Shown here: positions 1 through 9,226 of the stretch, piece after piece
Numbering within the stretch: position 1 is the stretch's first letter
Layout: every line of letters begins with the position of its first letter
NCBI RefSeq assembly: GCF_902764455.1
Contig: NZ_CACWVY010000017.1
Coordinates: 1 to 63,842 of the forward strand
Length of the DNA: 63,842 nt
Origin: an uncultured Methanobrevibacter sp.
GTDB lineage: Archaea > Methanobacteriota > Methanobacteria > Methanobacteriales > Methanobacteriaceae
Direction of reading: 5' to 3'
Position numbers and translations under genes: made by a program
The notes under the pieces: model-generated
Told to the model about the DNA's origin: nothing
The model's database searches: none
The model's input: the letters and a program-made list of their open reading frames with translations, nothing else

Positions 1-123
1 CCACATAACAACAATAACTAATATACCACATAATAAAAAATATAATTTGCCCAAGAGCATTTGATAAGAAATAACCAACAAAAAAATTAAACAAAAAAAA
101 GGTAAAAACTTTAAGAAAAACAC
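1..123 (-). CDS. possible partial membrane protein at left edge
   Basis: Reading leftwards from a GTG at 123, a frame stays open to the window edge (41 codons). It encodes two hydrophobic stretches rich in Phe, Leu, Ile and Val, with charged residues at about positions 5 and 25. Its GTG shares a base with the TAG stop of the small ORF at 123-185, which would suit translational coupling. T-rich DNA easily gives chance hydrophobic frames, so this is weak. No family is recognised. Confidence 0.25.
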   Translation of the reverse strand, partial: MFFLKFLPFFCLIFLLVISYQMLLGKLYFLLCGILVIVVMW

Positions 124-185
124 TATAATATTATTTCAATTTTTAAAGCTATTAATGTTATTGTAAATTGAAGATAATTTCTCAT
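123..185 (-). CDS. possible 20-residue leader-like ORF
   Basis: An ATG at 185 follows a strong GGAGGTGA ribosome-binding site on the minus strand, giving a 20-residue peptide beginning MRNYLQFT and ending TAG. At the equivalent place in the second copy of the structured element (about 53382, minus strand) a GAGGTGA is followed by TTG and a 9-residue frame beginning MSRYLLSF. The similarity of the first residues suggests shared ancestry. It may be a real leader peptide or only the complement of the conserved CACCTC motif of the RNA element. Confidence 0.3.
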   Translation of the reverse strand: MRNYLQFTITLIALKIEIIL

Positions 186-186
186 G

Positions 187-440
187 TTTCACCTCCATTT
201 TGGCAATTAAATATTTTCAAAATTATCAATGATGGTCTTTTGAAAGCATTAATGCTTTCGTGGAGGCTTTTTCTAGATATCCACTATTTAATTGCCATTT
301 TTAAAAAATAATCATGTTTAAATATGATATTCTATAAATTATTAAATAGAAATTTACTTTTTTAGTAAACTTCTGAGATGAAATTTATTTAATGTCTGTA
401 TGGAATATTGTAGAGATTTTTCTCTGCAATAAGACATTAA
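187..440 (+). ncRNA. structured RNA element, copy 1
   Basis: This copy aligns end to end with 53384-53647. It starts with TTTCACCTC. Helix P1 pairs 202-213 with 285-296. Inside it, helix P2 pairs 242-247 with 254-259, with a short extension pairing 235-238 with 264-267. Helix P3 pairs 353-358 with 364-369, extended by 349-351 with 371-373. Helix P4 pairs 391-397 with 432-438 and 407-416 with 421-430. Between copies, pair 246-255 changes from G-C to A-U and pair 351-371 from A-U to G-C, and other changes keep pairing through G-U. Most wobble pairs are G-U only if the plus strand is transcribed; one A.C in P3 argues the other way. Function is unknown. Confidence 0.7.
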
Positions 441-897
441 CATTATTTTTTAAAAGACAATTAATTCATTTGTTCATATCCAATAAAAGCTATATTTAAA
501 ATCGGCTCTTTTGGATACAGTTAAATTCTAACACATTATTGGTTTAATTCAGATTATTTATCTATGAACATGTTATGGGTATTGAAATTACTAATCGTAA
601 AGTTTTCAAAACACATTATTTTCTAACTTTTTTTCTAAACATGTTTTTGTTATAGATTTAACATGATTGTGATTCCATGTCAATTAATTAATCTGAGTTT
701 TTTAAATGCACGTTTCAGTCTATTTTTTTCGCGTATGGTGAAAATAGATAGTTTTATAAATTGCAGTTTTTAGGTCTAGTTCCATAAAATATTTCTTCAA
801 ATGGGGGTGTGTTTTTTCATAAAGTCACACTTCAAAAAAATTAATTATTAAAGAAATTGAAATATGATAGTATAAGAGTAATCGTTGGTGATTGTTA
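441..897. other. gene-poor stretch with a promoter-like repeat
   Basis: No coding frame is convincing here. The stretch at about 740-774 contains TTTATAAATTGCAGTTTTTAG, cut to its core TATAAATTGCAGTTTTT. It resembles the segment at 53773-53817 that follows structured RNA copy 2 and belongs to a motif family described under 49886-49933. It lies about 120 bases before the nucleotidyltransferase start and could be its promoter. Confidence 0.35.
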
Positions 898-1203
898 ATG
901 AATAATAGAAAAGAGATTGCTCATGAGTTTGCAAAGACAATAAATTCAGATAATATTATTAAAATCATATTATTTGGTTCAGTTGCTCGTGGCGATGATA
1001 CAGAAGAATCTGATATTGATATTTTGATTGTATCTAATGACCGTGAAAATATTGAAGATGTAATCGCTGAAGAAGTAGCGTGGATTATGTATGATAAAAA
1101 TGAGTTAATTTCTACTCATATTATGTCTGAAGATAGATTCATCAACACACAGCATTTTTCTTTTTTATCTAATGTTCTTTCAGAAGGTGTTGAAATTGGA
1201 TGA
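898..1203 (+). CDS. MNT-type nucleotidyltransferase (antitoxin-like)
   Basis: This is a small single-domain nucleotidyltransferase of the DNA polymerase beta fold (MNT family). The signature G-S-V-A-R-G at about residues 28-33, followed by D-I-D-I at 42-45, gives the GS...DxD metal and nucleotide-binding motif. Proteins of this kind pair with HEPN toxins; in characterised pairs the MNT enzyme modifies and silences the HEPN RNase. I choose ATG 898 because GGTG at 886-889 sits eight bases upstream; a TTG at 892 is also in frame. The next gene overlaps it and is a frameshifted HEPN, so the pair is probably no longer an intact toxin-antitoxin system. Function is inferred from family and context. 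Confidence 0.8.
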   Translation: MNNRKEIAHEFAKTINSDNIIKIILFGSVARGDDTEESDIDILIVSNDRENIEDVIAEEVAWIMYDKNELISTHIMSEDRFINTQHFSFLSNVLSEGVEIG

Positions 1204-1566
1204 AACTCAAGCATTTTTCAATAAATCTAAAAAGAAATTGCTTAGTGCTCAATCTTCATATGATTAGAGGATTATTCGTCTGCAGTTAGTTTATCGTATT
1301 ATTCTATGTTTTTGGTTGCAAAAGCTTTGATACTAAAAAAAGGAGTTAAGGCTCCTAAAACACATAATGGGTTAATTTATCTTTTTAAAGTGAATTATAT
1401 CGAACAAGATGATTTTTCATATGAAAAGTATGTTTATTTAGCAGACACACAATCTGACCGTGAAGACGCTGATTATGATGCATTTGATGAACTTGATGAA
1501 AGAATTGCTAGAAAAAGAATTAAACAAGCAGAAGAATTCATTGCCGAAGCTGAAAGATTCATTTAA
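1190..1566 (+). pseudogene. HEPN-domain toxin gene with a frameshift
   Basis: A HEPN frame begins at TTG 1190 or TTG 1196, overlapping the end of the MNT gene. It runs as LDETQAFFNKSKKKLLSAQ and hits TAG at 1265-1267. One base lower in frame, the protein resumes with LEDYSSAVSLSYYSMFLVAK and continues to the stop at 1564-1566. Adding one T near 1264 (GATTAG to GATTTAG) restores a continuous HEPN protein of about 125 residues. The C-terminal part keeps a typical HEPN segment with R-E-D-A-D-Y-D. The damage may be real decay or a sequencing error. If translated alone, the fragment from ATG 1306 would lack the first helices. Confidence 0.75.
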
Positions 1567-1698
1567 TTGACTAAAATGTATTATAACTATAATTTCAAAA
1601 ATTTCTAATTCATAATCCGGATTTTTATTGTTTTGGAAGTGGTAAGTATACTATTTTTTAGTAATTAACATTTGTAAGTAAATTTTTAATTATCAACT

Positions 1699-2845
1699 GA
1701 GTTTAACTTAATTTAAGAGTTGTCATGTTTCTATTAACTTTAAATTAATAAGTCAAAAGCTATTTTTTTACTTGAAATAAATTATCACAAAAATCATGAC
1801 TTTTTTAAGACTTACAAAGGATTTCGTTTGTTTGGTGGTGATGGATCTGATTTTGAAATTCCTGATTTTGAAGAAGTTCGAAAAGAATTCCATATCAAAG
1901 ACACTGAAAAATACTGAAAACCAGCTCAAGCCAAATTCTCATCCATTATGGACCTATTAAATGGATTTATACTCGATGGAATCATGGGCAACTACAAACA
2001 AGCAGAATTACCACTAATGCACCAAAACCTAGAAAAATATCCAAGAATTAATCACACCAGAAAAATCAATTTTCATTTTTGACAGAGGATACAACGCAAT
2101 GGAAATATACGCCAACATAATATCCATAAATAGTTATTTTATCGTCAGATTAAAAGATAAAAGCTATATAGAAGACAGATACAAAATAACAGAAAACGAC
2201 TCAGAAATCCAATTAGAAATCACAAAAGAACGACTAAAAAAATTCCACAACAAAGACCTAAAAGAAAAATACGGCAAAGAAAAACACTTAAAACTAAGAA
2301 TACTAAAAATAACACTCGAAAACGGAACAACCTAATACCTATTAACAAACATATTGGATAAAAACTTCACAATAAGAGATTTCAAAGAACTCTACAATCT
2401 ACACGGGGGAATCGAAACCAACTACAATACAATGAAAAACAGACTAAACATAGAAAATTACAATGGAAAAAGAAAAATAACCATCGAACAAGACATATAT
2501 TCCAAATTCCTCAAATATAACATCTTCCAATACTACAAAATATACTTCAACCTACTAATCAACCGAACAAAAAGACAAAAAGGAATAAAACAAGAATACA
2601 AAGTCAATCAAGCACACCTCATACGAAAACTCAAAAAATACCTGCCAATAATGATTCTAAATCCCACAAAAGACATAATAAGAAAATACACGAAAAAACT
2701 AATAGATTCCTGCACGCAATCACCAAACAAAAATGTCAAAAACCCAACAACAACCAGAAACAAGAAAAAACAACGAAAATTCAACATCAACTACAAACCG
2801 ACATGAAAATCAGGAAAAAACATGAAATCAAAAATTAAGTTGACG
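1699..2845 (+). mobile_element. decayed IS element (IS4-type transposase)
   Basis: A degenerate transposase is bracketed by candidate terminal inverted repeats: GTTTAACTTAATTT at 1701-1714, and its approximate reverse complement at 2830-2843. The internal DNA is strikingly A-rich on the coding strand with many C-ending codons, unlike its neighbours, which suggests transfer. No target-site duplication was established. Confidence 0.55.
1800..2806 (+). pseudogene. IS4-type DDE transposase, broken
   Basis: Fragments in different frames add up to a DDE transposase. The first runs from about 1810 (F-R-L-F-G-G-D-G-S) and meets an in-frame TGA near 1917. It shifts frame near 2045 into IFIFDRGYNAMEIYANI, which carries the second catalytic Asp (D-R-G-Y). 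It then meets TAA at 2333-2335 before LLTNILDKNFTIRDFKELY and GIETNYNTMKNRL, which contains the Glu of the Y...E signature (I-E-T-N-Y). The N-terminal domain is missing. At least one shift and two stops make it inactive. The family is inferred from the D-R-G-Y and I-E-T motifs typical of IS4/IS1634-like enzymes. Confidence 0.75.
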
Positions 2846-2954
2846 ACATTGCTATTTTTTCTTTGTTTCTCTAATTACATATCAATTTAAATATTTATAA
2901 TTGTAAAATAATACATGTTTTCAATTAAATTTTAACATTATAACGGACAGTAAC

Positions 2955-4343
2955 ATGCAACAAAATACTTTAGATACAAAAACACGTAATCTGATACTTA
3001 TTCTATTTTTAATAGGGGTATTCATGGGTTCTTTGGATACCGGAATAATCGGCCCGGTACTTCCTTCAATCGAACAGAGTTTTCATCTTACAAGCAGGGA
3101 CTCAAGCTGGATATTTACCTTATTTGTAATTGCATTTATGGTCGGATCTCCTGTAATGGCCAAATTTTCTGACTTTTACGGACGTAAAAAAGTTTTCATC
3201 TTGGATGTGATACTATTTGGAATAGGGTCATGTCTTATTGCATTTTCAATCAGCATCGAATCAATATTTCTTGGAAGAATCATACAGGGCTTTGGCTGTG
3301 GGGGCATATTTCCGGTAGCAGGAGCATTTGTTGGAGATGCATTTCCTTTAGAAGAGCGAGGTAAAGCATTGGGAATTCTTGGTAGTGTATTTGGAATTTC
3401 TGCAATTGGCGGGCCTTTGGTTGGAGCAGTTTTAATTCCATATGGATGGAACTGGTGTTTTACAATTAATATACCAATCAGCATTTTTTTAATAATATTT
3501 GCATGGAAAATTCTGCCTGGCTTTGAAAGTAAAAGAAATCTGAAAATAGACTATCCTGGAATTTTCGTTCTGATTCTGCTTTCAGTATTCCTTTCCTATG
3601 GATTGAATCAGATTGATTCAAGTAATTTTGTAAACAGTCTGCTGTCTTTTAGTGTACTTCCATTTTTAGTAATGTTTGTAGTTTTAATTCCGATTTTTTT
3701 CAAAATTGAAAATATGGCAGAGGAATCAATTGTACCGATACACATGTTGAAAAATAAGGAAATAGCAATTGCATGCATTGAAACATTGTGTTATGGAATA
3801 ATCTATTCTTCAGCAATATTCATTCCGTCTTTGGTGATTCTTTCAATGGGATTAAGCGAACAGTTTGCAAGTCTTATGCTGATTCCGATTCTGGGTGCCA
3901 ATGCTGTTGCGGCACCTATACTTGGTAAAATTCTTGACTCTGCAGGTTCACGAAAGATTATGGCAGTTGGAACACTGATGCTGACTGCTGGTCTGATTGC
4001 AATTGCAGTATATCCTAATAACTTAATTCTTTTTATTGTTGCTGGAACTTTGATTGGAGTAGGTCTGGTTACAATTATTGGAGCCCCATTAAGATATATT
4101 GTTTTAACTGAGGCAAAACCTACCGAAAGGGGAGCAGGTCAGGCTATTGTAAATATGCTGTCAAGTGCAGGTCAATTGATAGGCGGAGCTTTAATTGGTG
4201 GAATAATTGCATCATTTTCAGGAATCCTGGGTTATCAGGTCAGTCTTTTATTGGCAGCAGTTGTAGGATTTGTTGCATTTCTCTTTACCTTGAAATTGAA
4301 AAGCCGTGACGAACAAATTGCCACCATTAAATCAAATCTATGA
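2955..4343 (+). CDS. MFS multidrug efflux transporter (DHA2-like)
   Basis: A 462-residue polytopic membrane protein of the major facilitator superfamily. A motif L-D-T-G-I-I-G-P-V-L-P in the first membrane segment (about 26-37), the loop motif KFSDFYGRKKVF (70-81), and repeated glycine-rich segments are typical of proton-driven drug exporters (EmrB/QacA group). The length fits 14 membrane segments. The substrate cannot be told. The start ATG has only a weak GGA upstream. It is a single gene followed after 79 bases by the chloride antiporter, with its own promoter likely between them. Confidence 0.85.
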   Translation: MQQNTLDTKTRNLILILFLIGVFMGSLDTGIIGPVLPSIEQSFHLTSRDSSWIFTLFVIAFMVGSPVMAKFSDFYGRKKVFILDVILFGIGSCLIAFSISIESIFLGRIIQGFGCGGIFPVAGAFVGDAFPLEERGKALGILGSVFGISAIGGPLVGAVLIPYGWNWCFTINIPISIFLIIFAWKILPGFESKRNLKIDYPGIFVLILLSVFLSYGLNQIDSSNFVNSLLSFSVLPFLVMFVVLIPIFFKIENMAEESIVPIHMLKNKEIAIACIETLCYGIIYSSAIFIPSLVILSMGLSEQFASLMLIPILGANAVAAPILGKILDSAGSRKIMAVGTLMLTAGLIAIAVYPNNLILFIVAGTLIGVGLVTIIGAPLRYIVLTEAKPTERGAGQAIVNMLSSAGQLIGGALIGGIIASFSGILGYQVSLLLAAVVGFVAFLFTLKLKSRDEQIATIKSNL

Positions 4344-4422
4344 TTTGTCATATTGCTTTTAGTGGAAAAATATTTCATCATTTGAAAATTCATTTATATG
4401 ATTTATAATATATTATTAAGTA

Positions 4423-5979
4423 ATGAAGGCTCTTGAAAAAACCCTAAAATCTGTAAGTGAAAACCCCAGATATATTTTTCGTTTAACAATCCAGGGGGTT
4501 CTGGTTGGTATATTCGCCGGACTGATGGTATGTCTATACCGATTTTTACTTGCAGGTTCTGAAAGTGTTTTAAGAAATTATCTAAGTATAATTCATGGAA
4601 ATGTATTGTATATTGTCCTGTTTTTTATAGCTCTGGTTGTCATGGCTCTTTTGATTGACTGGCTGACCAAATGGGAAGCTGATTCTGCAGGAAGTGGAAT
4701 ACCTCAGGTTTATGCTGAGGTCAAAGGGCATATGGAAGCCAATTGGGCTAAAGTACTGTTTTCTAAAATCACAGCAGGAGTTATAACTGCTTTAGGCGGT
4801 CTGTCACTTGGTCCTGAAGGTCCTTCCGTTCAGATTGGAGGTATGGCAGGTAAGGGAATTGCAAAAATATTTAAAGGTTCCAAAACTGATGAGCTCAGAT
4901 TAATTCTTGTTGGCTCAGCAGTTGGTATTACTGCAGCATTCAATGCTCCTCTGGCAGGAGTAATATTTGTTTTTGAAGAAATAAATCACGGATTTGACAA
5001 GACCTTAATTTTCATTGCATTGGTGTCAGCTATTGTGTCTGATTTCATATCAAAAGCCATTTTCGGTCAATCAACAATCCTTCATTTTCCTGTTTTAAAT
5101 ATTCCTCTTGAATCATTTTGGATTCTTGTGGCTCTGGGATTTATAATTGGTATTCTGGGTTATCTCTACAATTTAGGAATGATGAAGTCAAGTGATTTTA
5201 TGGCCGGCTTAAAGATTCCTTCATGGCTCAAGTTTGTAATTGTGTTTATGATATCAGGTGTTATAGCGCTTCTGCTTCCTGAGATAAGTGACGGAGGTCA
5301 CTTTATGATGGACATGCTGGATGTGGCCATTCCATCTTTAGGCGTTCTGGTATTGTTGCTGGTTTTAAAATATCTATTTTCCATGTTTTCATTTTCATCA
5401 GGAGCTCCTGGAGGCATATTCCTGCCTATACTTGTATTGGGAGCATATATCGGTGCAATATTTGGTTCTATTGTAGTTCCTGCATTCGGCTGGCAGCATG
5501 ATTTGATATACAAATTCATCATCATTTCAATGGCAGGCTTTTTTGCAGCAACTGTCCGCTCTCCTATTACAGGCATAGTGCTTCTTGCCGAGATGTCAGG
5601 TTCAACAGAATCGCTTGTTGCAATGATTATTGTTTCTCTGATAGCTTATGTTGTTCCGACACTTCTTGGAAACGAACCGATTTATGAATCATTATATGAC
5701 AGATTGCTTCTCAAGAAAAACAGAGAATTTGTTAAAAAGCCTTCAAAACATGTATTGTCAGAATATGTGGTGCCTCTTGATTGCAACTACATTAATTTTA
5801 AAATCAAGGATATTCCATTTCCAAAAAATGCAATTGTAGTGTCTGTTATCCGAAATGGCAAATATATTATTCCGACAGAGGATTTCCACATCAATTACAG
5901 TGACCAGATACAGGTGCTGACAGACAGTAATGATTATCCTTACGTAAGAGAGGAGATTGAAGAGTTGTTCGGTGGTTAA
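4423..5979 (+). CDS. ClC-family chloride/proton antiporter with TrkA-C domain
   Basis: A 518-residue voltage-gated chloride channel family protein. The GSGIP filter motif is at 90-94. GPEGP at 130-134 carries the gating glutamate E132, and E185/E186 in VFEEINHGF match the proton glutamate of exchangers, so H+/Cl- exchange is more likely than a channel. GAPGGIFLP near 327 is the third anion-binding segment. Residues from about 430 to the end form a soluble TrkA-C (RCK-C) regulatory domain. There is no clear ribosome-binding site; a TATA-like TTATAATAT lies about 20 bases upstream, so the transcript may be leaderless. The nitroreductase gene begins at the next base after its stop. Confidence 0.9.
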   Translation: MKALEKTLKSVSENPRYIFRLTIQGVLVGIFAGLMVCLYRFLLAGSESVLRNYLSIIHGNVLYIVLFFIALVVMALLIDWLTKWEADSAGSGIPQVYAEVKGHMEANWAKVLFSKITAGVITALGGLSLGPEGPSVQIGGMAGKGIAKIFKGSKTDELRLILVGSAVGITAAFNAPLAGVIFVFEEINHGFDKTLIFIALVSAIVSDFISKAIFGQSTILHFPVLNIPLESFWILVALGFIIGILGYLYNLGMMKSSDFMAGLKIPSWLKFVIVFMISGVIALLLPEISDGGHFMMDMLDVAIPSLGVLVLLLVLKYLFSMFSFSSGAPGGIFLPILVLGAYIGAIFGSIVVPAFGWQHDLIYKFIIISMAGFFAATVRSPITGIVLLAEMSGSTESLVAMIIVSLIAYVVPTLLGNEPIYESLYDRLLLKKNREFVKKPSKHVLSEYVVPLDCNYINFKIKDIPFPKNAIVVSVIRNGKYIIPTEDFHINYSDQIQVLTDSNDYPYVREEIEELFGG

Positions 5980-6480
5980 ATGAGTATCATATTCAAAAGG
6001 CATAGCGTCCGCAAGTTTACACAGGAAAAGGTTAGTGATAAAAAAATTGAAAATCTGCTCAAAGCTGGAATGCAGGCTCCATCATCATGCAATTCACAGC
6101 CATGGGAATTTATTGTTGTATCAGATGAGGAAGATAAACTGGCAATTTCAAAAATGCATCAGTTTGCAAAGCCTGCTGCTAAAGCATCACACCTGATAAT
6201 AACTTTAGGTAATCTCAATGAGGCAAAAGTGATAGGCATGATTGAACAGGATTTGGGGGCATGCAATGAAAACATTTTACTTCAGGCCACTCATGAAGGA
6301 CTGGGTGCTGTCTGGTTGGGATTTCATCCGATAGAAGACAGAACATTAAAACTGAAGGAATATCTGGAAATTCCTGATTACTGTATACCTTTTTCAGTAA
6401 TTTGTGTTGGCTATCCTGCAAATCAAAGTGAAGTGAAACTCAGATATGACAAATCTAAGGTTCACTATGACAGATTCTAA
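5980..6480 (+). CDS. nitroreductase-family FMN oxidoreductase
   Basis: A 166-residue nitroreductase-like flavoprotein. The N-terminal R-H-S-V-R-K-F segment (7-13) and A-P-S-S-C-N-S-Q-P-W (33-42) are the family's FMN-binding signatures; G-A-V-W-L-G-F near 108-114 is the second. Proteins of this kind reduce a variety of small molecules with NAD(P)H. Its ATG follows directly on the TAA of the ClC gene, so the two are co-transcribed. Any functional link between them is unknown; the substrate cannot be told from sequence. Confidence 0.85.
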   Translation: MSIIFKRHSVRKFTQEKVSDKKIENLLKAGMQAPSSCNSQPWEFIVVSDEEDKLAISKMHQFAKPAAKASHLIITLGNLNEAKVIGMIEQDLGACNENILLQATHEGLGAVWLGFHPIEDRTLKLKEYLEIPDYCIPFSVICVGYPANQSEVKLRYDKSKVHYDRF

Positions 6481-6610
6481 AAAAAAACATTATTTCTTTG
6501 AAGATTTTTTTAAGACTGCATTTTGGCGAAAGCTAATTTAATTTTAAATTGAAATACATTTTATATATTTATTCGTACAAAGTATATTTAGTAAATGTAA
6601 AGATGATTAG

Positions 6611-9208
6611 ATGATAAGCAAACAACTTAGAGAATTTGAGCTATTGAATACTACCACTCAAAGTATTTATGAATTAAATGAGTTAAAGGTTTTAATAATA
6701 CTTAAGGACGGATCCAATTTAACAGATTGGAGTTTTGTTGAAAACAAAGAGGACATTATCTATATCAGTGAAGATCTCTTTGGAATAACCGATTTGACCG
6801 GAAGATATGAGGATTTGATAAACCTTAAGGCTATTGTAGCATTCGGTTTTGGTGAAGTTCACAACATGGAAAGAGTGTTTAAGGGATGTGAATCCTTAGC
6901 TGACATAAGCTCTTTAAAATCATGGGACGTTTCTAATGTGGTAAGCATGGCCAGCATGTTTGAAGGCTGCCAGTCTCTGAGTGACATTTCCGCCCTGTCT
7001 GGCTGGAAAGTATCTAATCTGAAAAATATCTCTAATATGTTTTGGTATTGTGCTTCCCTTGAAGAAATTTCAGCTTTAGAAGATTGGGATATCAGCAATG
7101 TGGAGGATATGCATTATATATTCGCCGACTGTTATAGTCTCAAGGACATTTCAGCTTTAAAGAAATGGGATGTTTCAAATGCAAGGGATATGGGCTGCAT
7201 ATTTGACTATTGTACTTCACTAACAGACATTTCAGCTTTAAAAAATTGGGATTTGTCAAGTGCCTTCAATATCACTGCAATGTTTAGAGGATGTGAATCT
7301 CTAAAAAACATATCTGCCCTAAAGAATTGGGACCTTTCAAAAATGCGTGAAAATTCAGGATTATTATCTTTATTTGCAAACTGTACTTCACTAACAGACA
7401 TTTCAGCTTTAAAGAAATGGGATGTTTCAAATATAACAAGAATCAGCGGACTGTTTGAAGGATGTACCGCGCTGACAAATGTTTCTTCATTGAAAAAATG
7501 GGATGTTTCCAATGTTTCCAATATGGAAAGCCTGTTTAACGGATGTGTATCTCTGGAAGATGTAAACGGCTTGAAAAAATGGGATGTTTCAAATGTCACC
7601 AACATTACTGAAATGTTTTGCTCTTGCACTTCTCTTAGTGATATTTCCGCTCTAAAAGAATGGAATATAGGCAATCTATCTAAAATGGAGGATTTATTCA
7701 ATTCATGTGAGGCACTAACAGAGATTTCTGCACTGGAATCATGGGATATCTCCAACATTGAAAGTTTAACTGGTGTATTTGCAGGCTGTGTGGCATTGTC
7801 AGACATATCTGCACTGTCATCATGGGATGTATCAAACGTAAAGACAATGGAAAGTTTGTTTGATGGCTGTGAAGCATTGAATGATTTGTCTTCACTTGAA
7901 AAATGGAACATGGCTAATGTGATAAACATTTCAGACATGTTTAAAGACTGTAAGGCTCTTGAATATACTGATAAGCTGGATTTCTGGATTTTATATAACG
8001 TTCAGTATGCTGAAAATGTATTTGAAGACTGTGAAAATATAAAAACCTATCCTTTATGGTATCTTGGAGGCATCTTTAGAGGAACCAGTGAAACCCTGCT
8101 TGAATTCAACAGACTAAACAAAACCACAGAAAGCGTTTTCGATTTGGGAGATTTGGAGGTTCTGATAATCCTGAAGGACGGAACCAATTTAACCCGTTGG
8201 GAGGATGTAGAAAGAAGAAGTGATGTTTTATATGTAAATGAAGACCTTTCAGGATTGGAAGACATATCTGAAAGATATGTAGCATTTACATCTCTTAAAG
8301 CTATTTTTGCATATGGTGTCGATAAGGCTGAAAGAATGATGGGAATGTTTGCAAAATGTGAATCTCTGGTCGATATTTCATTTTTAAAATTATGGGATGT
8401 CAGCAATGTAGTTGATATGAAATTCCTGTTCAATGACTGCAAATTCCTAACCAACCTCTCTCCAATTGCCTATTGGGATGTCAGCAATGTCACTGACATG
8501 AAAGGGATGTTTTTAGGTTGTTTTTCATTGGTTGATGTGCCATTGTCCAACTGGAATGTGGGAAATGCCAAGTATATGAGGGCAATGTTCTGGAACTGTA
8601 TTTCATTTGTAAATCTCTTTTCATTGGCAAACTGGGATGTTTCCAATGTTGAAAATATGAATGGAATGTTTTTCGGATGTATTTCCATGAACAACATATC
8701 TCCTCTTGCCAATTGGAATGTTTCTAATGTAACTGTAATGTCTGGAATGTTTGAACATTGCAGGGCTCTCTCAGACCTTTCTCCAATTGCGAATTGGGAT
8801 GTATCCAATTTAACCAGTCTTGATCATATGTTTTTTGACTGTGAAAAATTAGAAGATGCATCTGTTTTGGATAACTGGCAAATTAAAGAACCTGAAAATA
8901 TGGAATTGGTATTTGGTGAGTGCAACTCTCTTGAAAAACTTCCAAAATGGTTTACAATTGAGCAAGAAAGACAAAAAGAATTAATAAAACAAAAAATCAT
9001 CGAAGAACAGGAAGAAGAAATGGAGCAAAAGCTTAAAGAAGAAAAAGAAAAAGAAGAGATTAAGCAGAAGCTTAAGGAAAAGCAGGAATTGGTGGATAAG
9101 GAAAAGGAAGAGATTAAGCAGAAGCTTAAGGAAAAGCAGGAATTGGTGGATAAGGAAAAGGAAGAGATTAAGCAGAAGCTTAAGGAAAAGCATGAGTCAG
9201 ATAACTAA
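6611..9208 (+). CDS. intracellular BspA-like (DUF285) repeat protein with coiled-coil tail
   Basis: An 865-residue protein made almost entirely of about 24-residue repeats with the pattern M-x-x-M-F-x-x-C-x-x-L-x-D-I-S-A-L-x-x-W-D-V-S-N. This is the BspA/DUF285 family. There are two modules. Each starts with a related header (I-L-K-D-G-S-N-L-T near 34-42 and I-L-K-D-G-T-N-L-T near 520-528) and is followed by a run of repeats. From about residue 785 the protein turns into a charged coiled coil. Its last part repeats an 18-residue unit (54-base period, copies from 9062, 9116 and 9170). No signal peptide or membrane anchor is seen, although most BspA proteins are surface-exposed. The role is unknown; protein binding is likely. 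Confidence 0.85.
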   Translation: MISKQLREFELLNTTTQSIYELNELKVLIILKDGSNLTDWSFVENKEDIIYISEDLFGITDLTGRYEDLINLKAIVAFGFGEVHNMERVFKGCESLADISSLKSWDVSNVVSMASMFEGCQSLSDISALSGWKVSNLKNISNMFWYCASLEEISALEDWDISNVEDMHYIFADCYSLKDISALKKWDVSNARDMGCIFDYCTSLTDISALKNWDLSSAFNITAMFRGCESLKNISALKNWDLSKMRENSGLLSLFANCTSLTDISALKKWDVSNITRISGLFEGCTALTNVSSLKKWDVSNVSNMESLFNGCVSLEDVNGLKKWDVSNVTNITEMFCSCTSLSDISALKEWNIGNLSKMEDLFNSCEALTEISALESWDISNIESLTGVFAGCVALSDISALSSWDVSNVKTMESLFDGCEALNDLSSLEKWNMANVINISDMFKDCKALEYTDKLDFWILYNVQYAENVFEDCENIKTYPLWYLGGIFRGTSETLLEFNRLNKTTESVFDLGDLEVLIILKDGTNLTRWEDVERRSDVLYVNEDLSGLEDISERYVAFTSLKAIFAYGVDKAERMMGMFAKCESLVDISFLKLWDVSNVVDMKFLFNDCKFLTNLSPIAYWDVSNVTDMKGMFLGCFSLVDVPLSNWNVGNAKYMRAMFWNCISFVNLFSLANWDVSNVENMNGMFFGCISMNNISPLANWNVSNVTVMSGMFEHCRALSDLSPIANWDVSNLTSLDHMFFDCEKLEDASVLDNWQIKEPENMELVFGECNSLEKLPKWFTIEQERQKELIKQKIIEEQEEEMEQKLKEEKEKEEIKQKLKEKQELVDKEKEEIKQKLKEKQELVDKEKEEIKQKLKEKHESDN

Positions 9209-9226
9209 AATTTTTTGGTGGTTAAG

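Noticed and set aside
187-440. Structured element read as a minus-strand 5' leader of a small ORF
   Set aside because: GGAGGTGA and a short frame follow on the minus strand, but most wobble pairs in the helices become A.C mismatches there. One A.C pair in P3 would favour the minus strand, so this is not fully excluded.
7207-7938. 243-codon minus-strand ORF and others opposite the BspA-like gene
   Set aside because: They are antisense shadows of the repeat-rich coding strand; composition follows the repeats and no ribosome-binding site is seen.
8981-9193. 70-codon Leu/Phe-rich minus ORF
   Set aside because: Complement of the Lys/Glu coiled-coil repeats of the BspA-like protein.
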